Positions 16,881 through 24,647 of a DNA stretch of 47,750 bases are shown in pieces. A program made the position numbers and the translations under genes. Each line of letters opens with the position of its first letter. Positions within the stretch are counted from its first letter, which is position 1. This DNA is from Acidimicrobiia bacterium (GTDB taxonomy: Bacteria; Actinomycetota; Acidimicrobiia; Spongiisociales; ZC4RG35). The notes below the pieces were generated by a model. The model was given only the letters and a program-made list of their open reading frames with translations. It was not told where the DNA came from and did no database searches. Location: contig JAICNB010000015.1 of NCBI GenBank assembly GCA_025928935.1, forward strand, positions 1 through 47,750, written 5' to 3'.

Positions 16881-17951
16881 TCAGACCGGAGGGGCGGCGA
16901 TCGACCAGCGCACGTGGGCGGGCGTGATGGCAGCGACGTTGGGGGCGCCGATGTTGGCCATGGTGATGCTGATCTCGTCCCGGAGGATCTCGAGGGCTCG
17001 GGAGAGGCCGGCCACGCCGCCGATGGCCAGACCCCAGCACTGAAGACGCCCTATCCCGACCGCACGCGCCCCGAGACCCAGGGCCTTGCAGATCTCGGCG
17101 CCCCTGGTGAATCCGCTGTCGATGGCCACGTCGACCCGCCCGTCGACTGCGTCCACGACCTCGCCGAGCGCCTCGATGGCTGACAAGGCATGATCGACCA
17201 TCCTCCCGCCGTGGTTCGAGACGTAGACCCCTGCCACCCCACATTCGACCGCCTCGGCTGCGTCCCTCGCCGTCATGACCCCTTTCACCGTGACCGGCAG
17301 CGGGGTGTGGGCACACAACCAGGCCAGATCGCTCCAGCTGAAAGTCGTCCGGAAGGAATAGTCGTACCCATGCCGGGCGATGCCTGACGTTCCTTCCGCA
17401 GCGATCGACCACTTGAACCCGCTCTCCAAGCTCCGATCACGACGGCCGATCACGGGCGAGTCGACCGTGACGCAGATGCCGGCGAACCCGGCGGATTCGA
17501 CCCGGTCGACGATGTCGCCCAGCCACTGACGGTCTCCCATCGGATAGACCTGGAAGTAATGCCTGCCCGGGGCGGTGGCGGCGACTTCCTCCCATTCGGA
17601 GCCGGTCAGCATGGCGCAGAACGTCGATGTGCCGGCTCTCGTCGCCGCCTCTGCGGCAGCCAGTGCGTCGCCATGGGCATAGAGCCGGAGGGCGGCCACC
17701 GGCGCCAACAGGACCGGGAGTGCCATCTGCACGCCCATGTAGGAGGTAGTGGTATCGACCCGGCTCACATCGCTCATCATGTGGGGCACCAGGGCGAGAC
17801 GGTTCAGGGCGAGGGAGTTACGCGATGTCGTGACACCCTGGCCGGCGCCGGCCGCAGCCCACTCGTAGAGCGACGGGTCGAGCACCTCCCGGGCCCGGGC
17901 GATCAGTTGGTCGATCGTCGTGATGTCACCGGGGTCCTGTCGGGTGCTCAA
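16881..17951 (-). CDS. FMN-dependent alpha-hydroxyacid dehydrogenase/oxidase
   Basis: 356 residues. It belongs to the glycolate oxidase/L-lactate dehydrogenase (LldD) family: the active-site HGGR is present as YVSNHGGRMVDHALSAIEAL, the FMN/substrate strand as YFQVYPMGD, and VKGVMTARDA gives the catalytic lysine strand. The phosphate-binding DGGxRRG reads DSGFTRG, a mild departure from consensus, followed by ARAVGIGR. It probably oxidises an (S)-2-hydroxyacid to the 2-oxoacid with membrane quinone or oxygen as acceptor. It is the third gene of the amidohydrolase-Gfo-AHAD minus-strand operon, 6 bases after the Gfo gene. Confidence 0.88.
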   Translation of the reverse strand: MSTRQDPGDITTIDQLIARAREVLDPSLYEWAAAGAGQGVTTSRNSLALNRLALVPHMMSDVSRVDTTTSYMGVQMALPVLLAPVAALRLYAHGDALAAAEAATRAGTSTFCAMLTGSEWEEVAATAPGRHYFQVYPMGDRQWLGDIVDRVESAGFAGICVTVDSPVIGRRDRSLESGFKWSIAAEGTSGIARHGYDYSFRTTFSWSDLAWLCAHTPLPVTVKGVMTARDAAEAVECGVAGVYVSNHGGRMVDHALSAIEALGEVVDAVDGRVDVAIDSGFTRGAEICKALGLGARAVGIGRLQCWGLAIGGVAGLSRALEILRDEISITMANIGAPNVAAITPAHVRWSIAAPPV

Positions 17952-17957
17952 GAGCCG

Positions 17958-18959
17958 TCAGTAGACCACCGGGACCAGCCGGCCCTGCCGGGCGGACCTC
18001 CCGATCGCCTCACAGATCTGGGCGTTGCGCAGGCCATCGTTGCCGGTGGCATCGGGCTCTTCCCCGGCGAGGACCGCCCGGGTGAACGCGGCCAGGGAGA
18101 GACGATGTGCCTCCGGAGCGGGGTAACGGGTGATGGTCTCACCGGACGCGGTGAGCACCGCGAGTTGGCCATCACTCCGGGAACGAGTGAAGCCCCTTCC
18201 GACAATCCGGCCCTCCGTGCCATAGATGACGATGTCGTTGAGCGGGTCGCGCAAGGTCTCGTTGGCGTTGTACTGGACGAGGGCGCCGTTCTGGAAGCGG
18301 AGCTGGATCAGCGCCAACATCTCGACTCCGCCGGGCCCGGGTGCCCGATCGAACATGGCCATGACCTCGGCGGGATCCGAGTGGAGCAGGACCCGGAGGA
18401 AGTCGAGACCGTGCACACCCACATTGTGGACCGTGCCCAGCCCGGCCATCTCCGGGTCGGCCCGCCAGTTGTCGTAGTGACGGGGCCCCGACGCCACCTG
18501 GAGCTGGACGACCCTGACCTCCCCGATGAGGCCGTCGGCGATCAGCCGGCTCACATCGCGCACCCAGGGGAGCTGGCGGTTGTGGAAGTTGACCCCGAGC
18601 GTGACCCCGGCGCCGGCACAGGCCTCGACCGCTCGTCTCGCCGACGGGACGTCGATCGCGAGCGGCTTGTCGCACAGGACGTGTTTGCCGGCCCGGGCCG
18701 CCGTCACCACCTGCTCGGCGTGGAACACGTTGGGCGTGGCGATGAACACCGCGTCCACCGCCGGGTTGGCCAGCATGTCGTCGTAGCTGGTGTAGGCGAA
18801 CCGGGCGCCGAACTGGCGGGCGAAGGCGTCTGCCCGGCCCTGGTCGCGACTCACTCCGGCCACCAGGTCACATTGGGGCTCGACCGTCATGGCCGGCGCC
18901 ATGGTCGTCGTGACGATGTCGCCGATCCCGATCACACCCCAGCCCAGCTTGCCTGTCAC
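17958..18959 (-). CDS. Gfo/Idh/MocA-family oxidoreductase
   Basis: 333 residues: an N-terminal Rossmann domain (WGVIGIGDIVTTTMAPAM), the NAD-proximal CDKPLAID motif near residue 95, and the C-terminal alpha/beta domain carrying NVGVHGLDFLRVLL. These are the family marks for NAD(P)-linked sugar, inositol or carbonyl oxidoreductases. The ATG overlaps the upstream amidohydrolase stop by 4 bases, so the two products are expected to act together. The carbohydrate association of the family hints at a polyol or sugar acid substrate, but this is inference. Confidence 0.9.
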   Translation of the reverse strand: MTGKLGWGVIGIGDIVTTTMAPAMTVEPQCDLVAGVSRDQGRADAFARQFGARFAYTSYDDMLANPAVDAVFIATPNVFHAEQVVTAARAGKHVLCDKPLAIDVPSARRAVEACAGAGVTLGVNFHNRQLPWVRDVSRLIADGLIGEVRVVQLQVASGPRHYDNWRADPEMAGLGTVHNVGVHGLDFLRVLLHSDPAEVMAMFDRAPGPGGVEMLALIQLRFQNGALVQYNANETLRDPLNDIVIYGTEGRIVGRGFTRSRSDGQLAVLTASGETITRYPAPEAHRLSLAAFTRAVLAGEEPDATGNDGLRNAQICEAIGRSARQGRLVPVVY

Positions 18960-19951
18960 GGTCCCAGCACCCTTCCCGGGTTCGTGCTGAGGATCGCCGT
19001 CTTCTCGGCTTCGGTTAGCTCGGTGAGGCCGTTCACCCAGTTGACGGCATCGTGGAGCAGCATCGGAGCCGGGTAGTCGGTGCCGAGGACGACCCGGTCG
19101 ATGCCAACCGTGTCGATCAGATAACGGAGGGCCGAACCGCTGTAGGTGCAGCAGTCGTAGATGAATCGGCCCAGGTAGTCGCTTGGAGGCAGAGCCTGGG
19201 CGAACCCATCAGCCTGGCCGAACGGCGGGATCAGCCCGCTGCCTGACTCGCCCTCCAAGGCCCCCGCCACCTTGTCCATGCGGGCGATGCCGAAGGCGGT
19301 GTAGCCGCCACCGTGGGCCAGGTAGGGCCGGAGATCGGGGAAGCGGTCGAGGATCCCACCGAAGACGAGTGTGGCGTAGACCAGAGTGCGCTCGGTGAGG
19401 TTGCCGACCGCATTTCCCAGCTTGTAGCGCCGGATCCGATGGTTGACCACGGTGTCGCCCCCCTGATGGAAGAAGACGAGGGCGCCGAGCTCCTCCGCGG
19501 CGGCGAAGAAGGGGAGGAATTCGGGTTCGTCGTAGGTGCGCCCGGCGACGTGGTCGCTGACGATGACGCCCCGGAACCCCAGATCGCCCATGATCCGCTC
19601 CATCTCGGCGACCGCACTGGCCGGGTCCTGCATGGGGAGGGTGGCCAGCCCGGCGAACCGGCTTGGATGGGCGTCGATCATCTCCCTGATCTCGTCGTTG
19701 CACTCCTTGGCGATACGTCGGGTCACCTCCACCTCGTTGCCGTACTGATAGAAGCCGACTGTCGGCGTGACGAGCTGCATGTCGACACCAAGGATGTCCA
19801 TCTCGGAGAGACGTTCGTCGACGGCCTTGTCGAATCCTCCAAGACCGAGCTCGCCGGGAACATGGTCGAGCCCGTGCCATTCACCCCGCTCCCTGATCGC
19901 CTTCTTGTAACGCTCGGGAGTGACATGGGCGTGCATGTCGATGACCGCCAT
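18956..19951 (-). CDS. Amidohydrolase-2 family metal enzyme (ACMSD type)
   Basis: 331 residues. The N-terminal metal motif is intact as VIDMHAHVTPERYKKAI. Other family marks are ALVFFHQGGD, LAHGGGYTAFGIARMD and VVLGTDYPAPM with the late aspartate. It likely catalyses decarboxylation or hydrolysis of a carboxylated intermediate, in the manner of ACMSD or 2-pyrone-4,6-dicarboxylate lactonase relatives. It is first in an operon with a Gfo/Idh and an FMN hydroxyacid enzyme, and its promoter region is only about 50 bases, shared with the divergent aldolase. Confidence 0.88.
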   Translation of the reverse strand: MAVIDMHAHVTPERYKKAIRERGEWHGLDHVPGELGLGGFDKAVDERLSEMDILGVDMQLVTPTVGFYQYGNEVEVTRRIAKECNDEIREMIDAHPSRFAGLATLPMQDPASAVAEMERIMGDLGFRGVIVSDHVAGRTYDEPEFLPFFAAAEELGALVFFHQGGDTVVNHRIRRYKLGNAVGNLTERTLVYATLVFGGILDRFPDLRPYLAHGGGYTAFGIARMDKVAGALEGESGSGLIPPFGQADGFAQALPPSDYLGRFIYDCCTYSGSALRYLIDTVGIDRVVLGTDYPAPMLLHDAVNWVNGLTELTEAEKTAILSTNPGRVLGP

Positions 19952-20003
19952 CGCCCACGAATATTACATTATGCATTCTACCGAACCCACCCGAGGAGCT
20001 CCG
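19952..20003. promoter_or_regulatory. Short divergent promoter region (amidohydrolase / aldolase)
   Basis: 52 bases with an AT-rich core (GAATATTACATTATGCATTC) inside otherwise GC-rich sequence. GAAT and ATTC at its ends form a 4-base inverted repeat. It must hold both promoters and any operator; the second FCD regulator, encoded just beyond the aldolase, is a candidate ligand-responsive controller. Confidence 0.35.
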
Positions 20004-20777
20004 ATGCCCGACACGATGAAACAACGTCTTCAGAACGGGGAACGACTCGTTGTCTTCGCAGTGGGACGGATGTTCCACCACAACATCGTGCGTTATCTGG
20101 GGATGACCGGGGCCTTCGACGGGTTCTGGATCGACGTGGAGCATGGCGGTCTCACCACCGCTGACATCGAGGTCGCTTCCGGCGTCGGCCAGGCGCACGG
20201 GCTCGAGTGTTTCGTGCGGGTGCCACCTACCGACTATGCCACCGTCACCCGTTGCTTCGAGAGCGGGGCCACGGGGGTCATGGCGGCACAGATCAGGTCG
20301 GCTGCCCAGGCCGAGGAGTTCGTGCAGTGGGCCAAGTTCGCCCCGAGGGGGAGACGTGGCCTCAACCCGCTCGGCTTCGACGGGGCCTACGGGACGGTGC
20401 CGCTGTCCGAGTTCGCCGAACGGGCCAATCGTGAGACTTTTGTCGCCATCCAGATCGAGACCGCCCAGGCCGTCGACGAGGTCGAAGGCATAGCGTCGGT
20501 GGACGGTGTCGACCTTCTCTTCGTGGGGCCATCGGATCTGAGCCAGGCGGTGGGGACCATCGGTGATTTCATGGGCGCCGCCTCGCTGGAGGCGGTGGAC
20601 CGGGTCGCCACCGCCTGTGCGGCGCAGGGCAAGCAGTGGGGGGCGGTCACTCCCAACCCCGGGTACGCCGCACTGCTGATCGAGAAGGGCTGCACTCTCA
20701 TCTCGCCGGTCAACGACGTGAAACTGGTCACCGAAGGTCTGGCCGCCACCAAGGACAAGTACTCGCTGCTCTGGTGA
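20004..20777 (+). CDS. HpcH/HpaI-family class II aldolase
   Basis: 257 residues from ATG 20004, which has GAGGAG upstream; a longer frame would run into the divergent gene. The signature FDGFWIDVEHGGL (D44, E46, H47) corresponds to the acidic residue/histidine pair of the family. AIQIET (E152) and VGPSDLS (D178) supply the metal ligands. Such enzymes reversibly cleave 4-hydroxy-2-oxoacids (pyruvate plus aldehyde) or related hydroxyacyl compounds. It fits as the carbon-carbon cleavage step of the surrounding catabolic genes. Confidence 0.92.
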   Translation: MPDTMKQRLQNGERLVVFAVGRMFHHNIVRYLGMTGAFDGFWIDVEHGGLTTADIEVASGVGQAHGLECFVRVPPTDYATVTRCFESGATGVMAAQIRSAAQAEEFVQWAKFAPRGRRGLNPLGFDGAYGTVPLSEFAERANRETFVAIQIETAQAVDEVEGIASVDGVDLLFVGPSDLSQAVGTIGDFMGAASLEAVDRVATACAAQGKQWGAVTPNPGYAALLIEKGCTLISPVNDVKLVTEGLAATKDKYSLLW

Positions 20778-20780
20778 TGC

Positions 20781-21455
20781 TCAGCCGTTGCGGTCGGTGT
20801 CGACCTCGAAGGCCTCCAGGGGCAGGTTGACGTGCCCGCTTTGAATCTCCAGTGCCCGATCGGCGTCGCCGGCAGCGAATGCGTCGAGGAGGGCGAAATG
20901 ATCGACGACCGCACGGCGCCGGATCTCGGGGTGAAGTTGCTGTGCCTGGGCGACGAACACGCCTCCTGCCTCCTCGAGGGCGAGGAGCACTCCCGCCAGA
21001 CGTCGTCCCCGGGTGGCCCGGTGGAAGATGGAGTGGAAGCGGATGTTGGCCTGGACCCATGATCCGAGGTCTTCCTCCTCGGAGAGGTCGGTGGCTATCT
21101 CCTTGGCCTGGGCCATCTCCTCGGGTGTTATCCCGGCCATCGCGCGCTGGATGGCGAGATTCTCGAGGGCGCGGCGCATCTCTACGATCTCGACCATCTC
21201 GTCCCAATCGGGCTTACGGACCGTCCCGATGCGATGGCTGTCCAGTGTGATCAGCCCTTCACTGGCCAGGTCGCGCATCGCCTCACGCACCGGCGTGGTG
21301 CTCACGTCGAGCTGGTTGGCGATCTCGGTCTGGACCAGACGCGATCCGCCGGGCAGGTCACCGCGCAGGATGGCCGATCTCAAGGCGTCACGGACCAGAT
21401 CGACCGCAGTCACCCGCCGAGAGCGCGATACATCGAGGCGGAGCCGGTCCTCCAC
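20781..21455 (-). CDS. GntR-family transcriptional regulator, FCD (FadR) subfamily
   Basis: 224 residues from GTG 21455. The start is supported by a TATAGT box 7 bases upstream and the absence of any Shine-Dalgarno, i.e. a leaderless transcript; the frame remains open far upstream but that part is antisense to the M24 gene. The winged HTH reads ILRGDLPGGSRLVQTEIANQLDVSTTPVREAMRDLASEGLI. The FCD domain keeps histidines in RFHSIFHRA, VVDHFALLDAF and SGHVNL. It is divergent from the M24 gene and convergent with the aldolase, so both are probable targets. Confidence 0.88.
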   Translation of the reverse strand: MEDRLRLDVSRSRRVTAVDLVRDALRSAILRGDLPGGSRLVQTEIANQLDVSTTPVREAMRDLASEGLITLDSHRIGTVRKPDWDEMVEIVEMRRALENLAIQRAMAGITPEEMAQAKEIATDLSEEEDLGSWVQANIRFHSIFHRATRGRRLAGVLLALEEAGGVFVAQAQQLHPEIRRRAVVDHFALLDAFAAGDADRALEIQSGHVNLPLEAFEVDTDRNG

Positions 21456-21462
21456 GTCGTGT

Positions 21463-21479
21463 ACTATACCGAATATAGA
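21463..21479. promoter_or_regulatory. Overlapping divergent promoters with candidate FCD operator
   Basis: CTATACCGAATATAG (21464-21478) is an inverted repeat CTATA-N5-TATAG. Read on the minus strand it contains the TATAGT -10 of the regulator gene (21463-21468); read on the plus strand TATAGA (21474-21479) is a possible -10 for the M24 gene. A regulator bound here would block both. Short arms, so chance is possible. Confidence 0.35.
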
Positions 21480-21517
21480 ACGTGGGATCCGCTGGGGCCG
21501 GATTTCATCCCGAGAAC

Positions 21518-21533
21518 AGGAGGTAGAGCGATC
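21518..21533 (+). promoter_or_regulatory. Consensus Shine-Dalgarno preceding an ATC start codon
   Basis: AGGAGG at 21518-21523 is followed after 7 bases by ATC at 21531, in frame with the M24 gene. No ATG, GTG or TTG in that frame lies at a suitable distance. This decides the start and implies a non-canonical initiation codon, or a base error at the third position. Confidence 0.55.
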
Positions 21534-22751
21534 TCCGGATACGCCAAAGGGCCATTCGCCGTCGATTGGGAGGATCGTTACGACTTCGCCGAACTCCGCC
21601 GCCAGAGGGTGGGAAAGGCCCATGAGGCCCTGGCCGGATCCGACGCCGATGCCGTGCTGGTCTGGAAGGACGAAAACGTCCGTTATCTGACCTCGCTGCG
21701 GGCGCAGCTCATAGCCGGAAAGACGACATCGCTGAACGGGGCCCTTCTCACTGCCGACGACGGCCCGGTGTTGCTGGGGTCGGGTGGGGAGATCGACAAG
21801 GCCCGTTTCGGCATGAGTTGGATCGGCGAGGCCCACGCCGTCCCCATCATGGAGCAGCGAGAGCTGGTCGACGGGTTCGTCAAGGACATCCTGATCCCGC
21901 TGCTTCAGACGAGAGGGCTCAGCAGTGGGAGGCTGGCGGTCGACCAGGCCAACATCTCGTTCATCGACTCGATGCGGGCCCATCTGCCCGATCTCGAGCT
22001 GGTCGACGGGGACACCGTCATGCAGCAGGCTCGCTGGATCAAGACAGACCTCGAGATCGCCGTGATCGAGGAGGCATGCGCCATTGGGGACTCGGTCACC
22101 CAGCGCGCCCTCGACGAGACCAGGGCCGGGCGTCGTGAGCTCGACGTTGCCGCCGACGCGATGCAAACCCTGTTCCAGCTCGGGGGAGAGATGGCGCATG
22201 TCATCACCCCATTCGTGGCGACCGGTGAGCACATGTCGCCGCCGCACCGGCTGGCCACGGACAAGATCATCCGAAACCAGGACCTCTGCTTCATCGACAT
22301 CGGCGCGATGTGGAACGGCTATTTCGCCGACATCGGGCGAACCACCATCGTGGGCAAGCCCTCGAAGGAGCAGCAGGAGATCTACACCGCGGTCTATGAA
22401 GGGCTGATGGCGGGCCTGGACAAGATGAGGCCCGGAAACACCAACCAGGACTGTGCCGACGCCATCATCGCCAAGATCGCCGAGCACGGGCTCGACGAAC
22501 ATCTATTCAGCCTCTTCATCGGGCACGGGATCGGGATGGGGGCCAACGAGCCGCCGTACATAGGTGAGACCCTGCCCGGGGCCACCACCTATGAGTTCCA
22601 GCCCAACATGGTGTTCGCGGTGGAGCCCCTGGTCTGGGTGCCAAATGTGCGGGGCGGGGGCGGGGTCAGGCTCGAGGACATGGTGCTCATCACCGAAGGA
22701 GACCCCCATCTGCTGTCCAGGGTCGAATACGAGGAGCGGCTCCTGGTCTGA
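21531..22751 (+). CDS. M24-family Xaa-Pro peptidase-like metallohydrolase
   Basis: 406 residues if started at the ATC at 21531. The N-terminal creatinase-like domain (about 1-165) is followed by a pita-bread catalytic domain with all five dimetal ligands in place: D256 and D267 (FIDIGAMWNGYFADIGRTT), H332 (GHGIGMG), E365 (FAVEP) and E382 (RLEDM). It should be an active Mn/Co-dependent peptidase or amidase. It resembles the 412-residue paralogue at 11191 in length and layout but keeps the ligand that one lacks. Divergent from the FCD regulator. Confidence 0.88.
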   Translation: MSGYAKGPFAVDWEDRYDFAELRRQRVGKAHEALAGSDADAVLVWKDENVRYLTSLRAQLIAGKTTSLNGALLTADDGPVLLGSGGEIDKARFGMSWIGEAHAVPIMEQRELVDGFVKDILIPLLQTRGLSSGRLAVDQANISFIDSMRAHLPDLELVDGDTVMQQARWIKTDLEIAVIEEACAIGDSVTQRALDETRAGRRELDVAADAMQTLFQLGGEMAHVITPFVATGEHMSPPHRLATDKIIRNQDLCFIDIGAMWNGYFADIGRTTIVGKPSKEQQEIYTAVYEGLMAGLDKMRPGNTNQDCADAIIAKIAEHGLDEHLFSLFIGHGIGMGANEPPYIGETLPGATTYEFQPNMVFAVEPLVWVPNVRGGGGVRLEDMVLITEGDPHLLSRVEYEERLLV

Positions 22752-22756
22752 TCCCC

Positions 22757-23692
22757 TCAGGGCGTCCTCTCGAGCTCGGCCAGGACCGCCTCGACGATCA
22801 TCGTCGCCACCCTGTCCACTGCCTCCCGGGCGTTGCCGGCCACGTGAGGGGTGAGTAGCAGGTTGGGTGTCCCGGCGAAGACCGACGCCGCTTCCGGCCC
22901 GAGGGGCTCGGTGGCGTACACGTCGAGGGCCGCCCCGCCCAGGGCCCCACTGCGAAGCGCTGCGGCCAGTGCGGCCTCGTCGACCGTCCCACCACGCGAG
23001 GTGTTGATGAGGATGGCGGTCGGCTTCATACGGGCCAGCGCCTCTGCGTCGATGAGGTTTCTGGTCCCCGCATCGAGGGGGACATGGAGGCTCACCACAT
23101 CGGAGGCGGTCAGGACCTCGTCGAAGCCGACACGTCGCACCGATGCCCACGCCGGGTCGTCCTCGGCGAGGAACGGGTCGTGGGCGACGATCACCATCCC
23201 CAGGCCCGCGGCCCGGGTCGCCACGTGTCCGGCGATCGACCCGAACCCGATCAGACCCAGCGTCTGGCCGCTCAGCTCGCGGCCGAAGGCGTGGCCCTGG
23301 CGCGGCCATTCACCGGCAAGCATCGAAGGGGTCATCCCGTAGACCCCACGCACGAGCACGAACATCGCCCCGATCACATACTCGGCGACCGAGACCGCGT
23401 TCGCGCCTCGAGCCGGGATCACCCGGATCCCCGACGTCTCACAGCCCTCCATGTCGATGTTGTCCAGGCCCACGCCGAGGCGCCCCACCACCCGGAGACG
23501 GCCGGCCGCGCCGATCAGCTCTTCGTCGACGCGGGTGCGATTGCGGGTGAAGATGGCATCGACGTCGGCTACCTCGGTCAGGAGCCGGGGCCGGTCGGTG
23601 CACAGATCTGGGTCGTACACGACCTCATGTCGTGCTCGGAGCCGGTCGAGATGCTCCTCGGGCAGGTACTCGGAGACGAGGACCCTGCTCAC
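22757..23692 (-). CDS. D-isomer-specific 2-hydroxyacid dehydrogenase (phosphoglycerate dehydrogenase-like)
   Basis: 311 residues from GTG 23692; a GGAGGAGG overlapping the stop of the upstream permease supports this start. NAD motif GLIGFGSIAGHVA (about 145-157); the catalytic triad arginine, glutamate and histidine are seen in LINTSRGGTVDE, DVYATEPLG and LTPHVAGNA. No ACT domain, so it is not a regulated SerA; it is more likely a glyoxylate/hydroxypyruvate or other 2-oxoacid reductase acting on the imported compound. It is the last gene of the ABC importer operon. Confidence 0.9.
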   Translation of the reverse strand: MSRVLVSEYLPEEHLDRLRARHEVVYDPDLCTDRPRLLTEVADVDAIFTRNRTRVDEELIGAAGRLRVVGRLGVGLDNIDMEGCETSGIRVIPARGANAVSVAEYVIGAMFVLVRGVYGMTPSMLAGEWPRQGHAFGRELSGQTLGLIGFGSIAGHVATRAAGLGMVIVAHDPFLAEDDPAWASVRRVGFDEVLTASDVVSLHVPLDAGTRNLIDAEALARMKPTAILINTSRGGTVDEAALAAALRSGALGGAALDVYATEPLGPEAASVFAGTPNLLLTPHVAGNAREAVDRVATMIVEAVLAELERTP

Positions 23693-23711
23693 TGCCCCGC
23701 TGACCTCCTCC

Positions 23712-24647
23712 CTACTTGCCCGAGCCGGACACCAGTCCGGCGACCACATATCGCTCGACCCGGGTGTAGACGAGGATGAAGGGAAGCACGGTGAGGATGG
23801 TGAACGCCGCCTCGGCAGGGAAGTTGGCCAGACCCTCGATCCCTTGCATCAGATACAACTCGTAGGGCAGGGTTCTCTTGCCGGGGGTGCTGGTGAGCAC
23901 GAGGACGAGGGTGAACTCGTTCCAGGCCTCCCGGAAGGCGAGCACGCCGATCGTGATCATGGCCGGCGCAGCCAGCGGCGCCACGATGTAGCGGAGCCTC
24001 GTCCACAACGTCGCACCGTCGACGTTGGCTGCTTCCTCGATGTCGCGTGGGATCTGCTGGAAGAAGCCGACCATGAGCCAGACCGCCAGGGGGAGCAGCA
24101 TCCCGGTGTACACGATGATGAGGGTGGTGCGCTTGTCCAGGGCGCCGGCAGCCACCGCCAGGCGGTAGATCGGGACCATGATGCCGAGACTGGGCACAAG
24201 ACGGGGGAGCAAGGTGAACAGCAAGAGCAGGTGACGGCCTCGGAACCGGAATCGGGCGAACGCATAGGCGGCCGGGACCCCGATGAGGAGGGTCAGAACC
24301 GTGGTGCCGACGCCGACGACGACGCTGTTGACGAACGAGGAGGTGAAGCTCTCGCTGGAGAGGACCTCCTGGTAGGCGGCCAGCGTGGGGGTCTGGGGGA
24401 TCAGGCTCGGTGCCGAGAAGACCTCGCCCTTCTCCTTGAAGCTGACCGACGTCGTGACGAGGAAGGGCACGACGGTCCACGCCACCAGCAGGACCAGGGG
24501 AGTCGCCAGGAGGATCGGTCGCAGTGCCCGACCCAGTCGGTTGCCGGCGGGCTCCCGCTTCTCCGGGGTGGACCCCGTGACCGCTCCCGCCGCCGCCGCG
24601 GTCTCGGTGGCGAGTGGGGGCTCGTTCGGTCGCTGGGGCATTGTCAT
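23712..24647 (-). CDS. ABC carbohydrate-type permease, MalG-like
   Basis: 311 residues, six transmembrane segments, with a ~35-residue polar N-terminal extension. The EAA loop, which docks on the ATPase, reads EEAANVDGATLWTRLRYIVAPLAAPAM (about 190-215). Together with the preceding MalF-like gene (4-base overlap) it forms the membrane channel of a CUT1-type sugar or polyol importer. Confidence 0.93.
   Translation of the reverse strand: MTMPQRPNEPPLATETAAAAGAVTGSTPEKREPAGNRLGRALRPILLATPLVLLVAWTVVPFLVTTSVSFKEKGEVFSAPSLIPQTPTLAAYQEVLSSESFTSSFVNSVVVGVGTTVLTLLIGVPAAYAFARFRFRGRHLLLLFTLLPRLVPSLGIMVPIYRLAVAAGALDKRTTLIIVYTGMLLPLAVWLMVGFFQQIPRDIEEAANVDGATLWTRLRYIVAPLAAPAMITIGVLAFREAWNEFTLVLVLTSTPGKRTLPYELYLMQGIEGLANFPAEAAFTILTVLPFILVYTRVERYVVAGLVSGSGK

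Noticed and set aside
20781-22502. A 573-residue minus-strand frame as a single regulator fusion
   Set aside because: Only the last ~224 residues match GntR/FCD; the rest is antisense to the M24 gene. A TATAGT box and GTG at 21455 give the real start.
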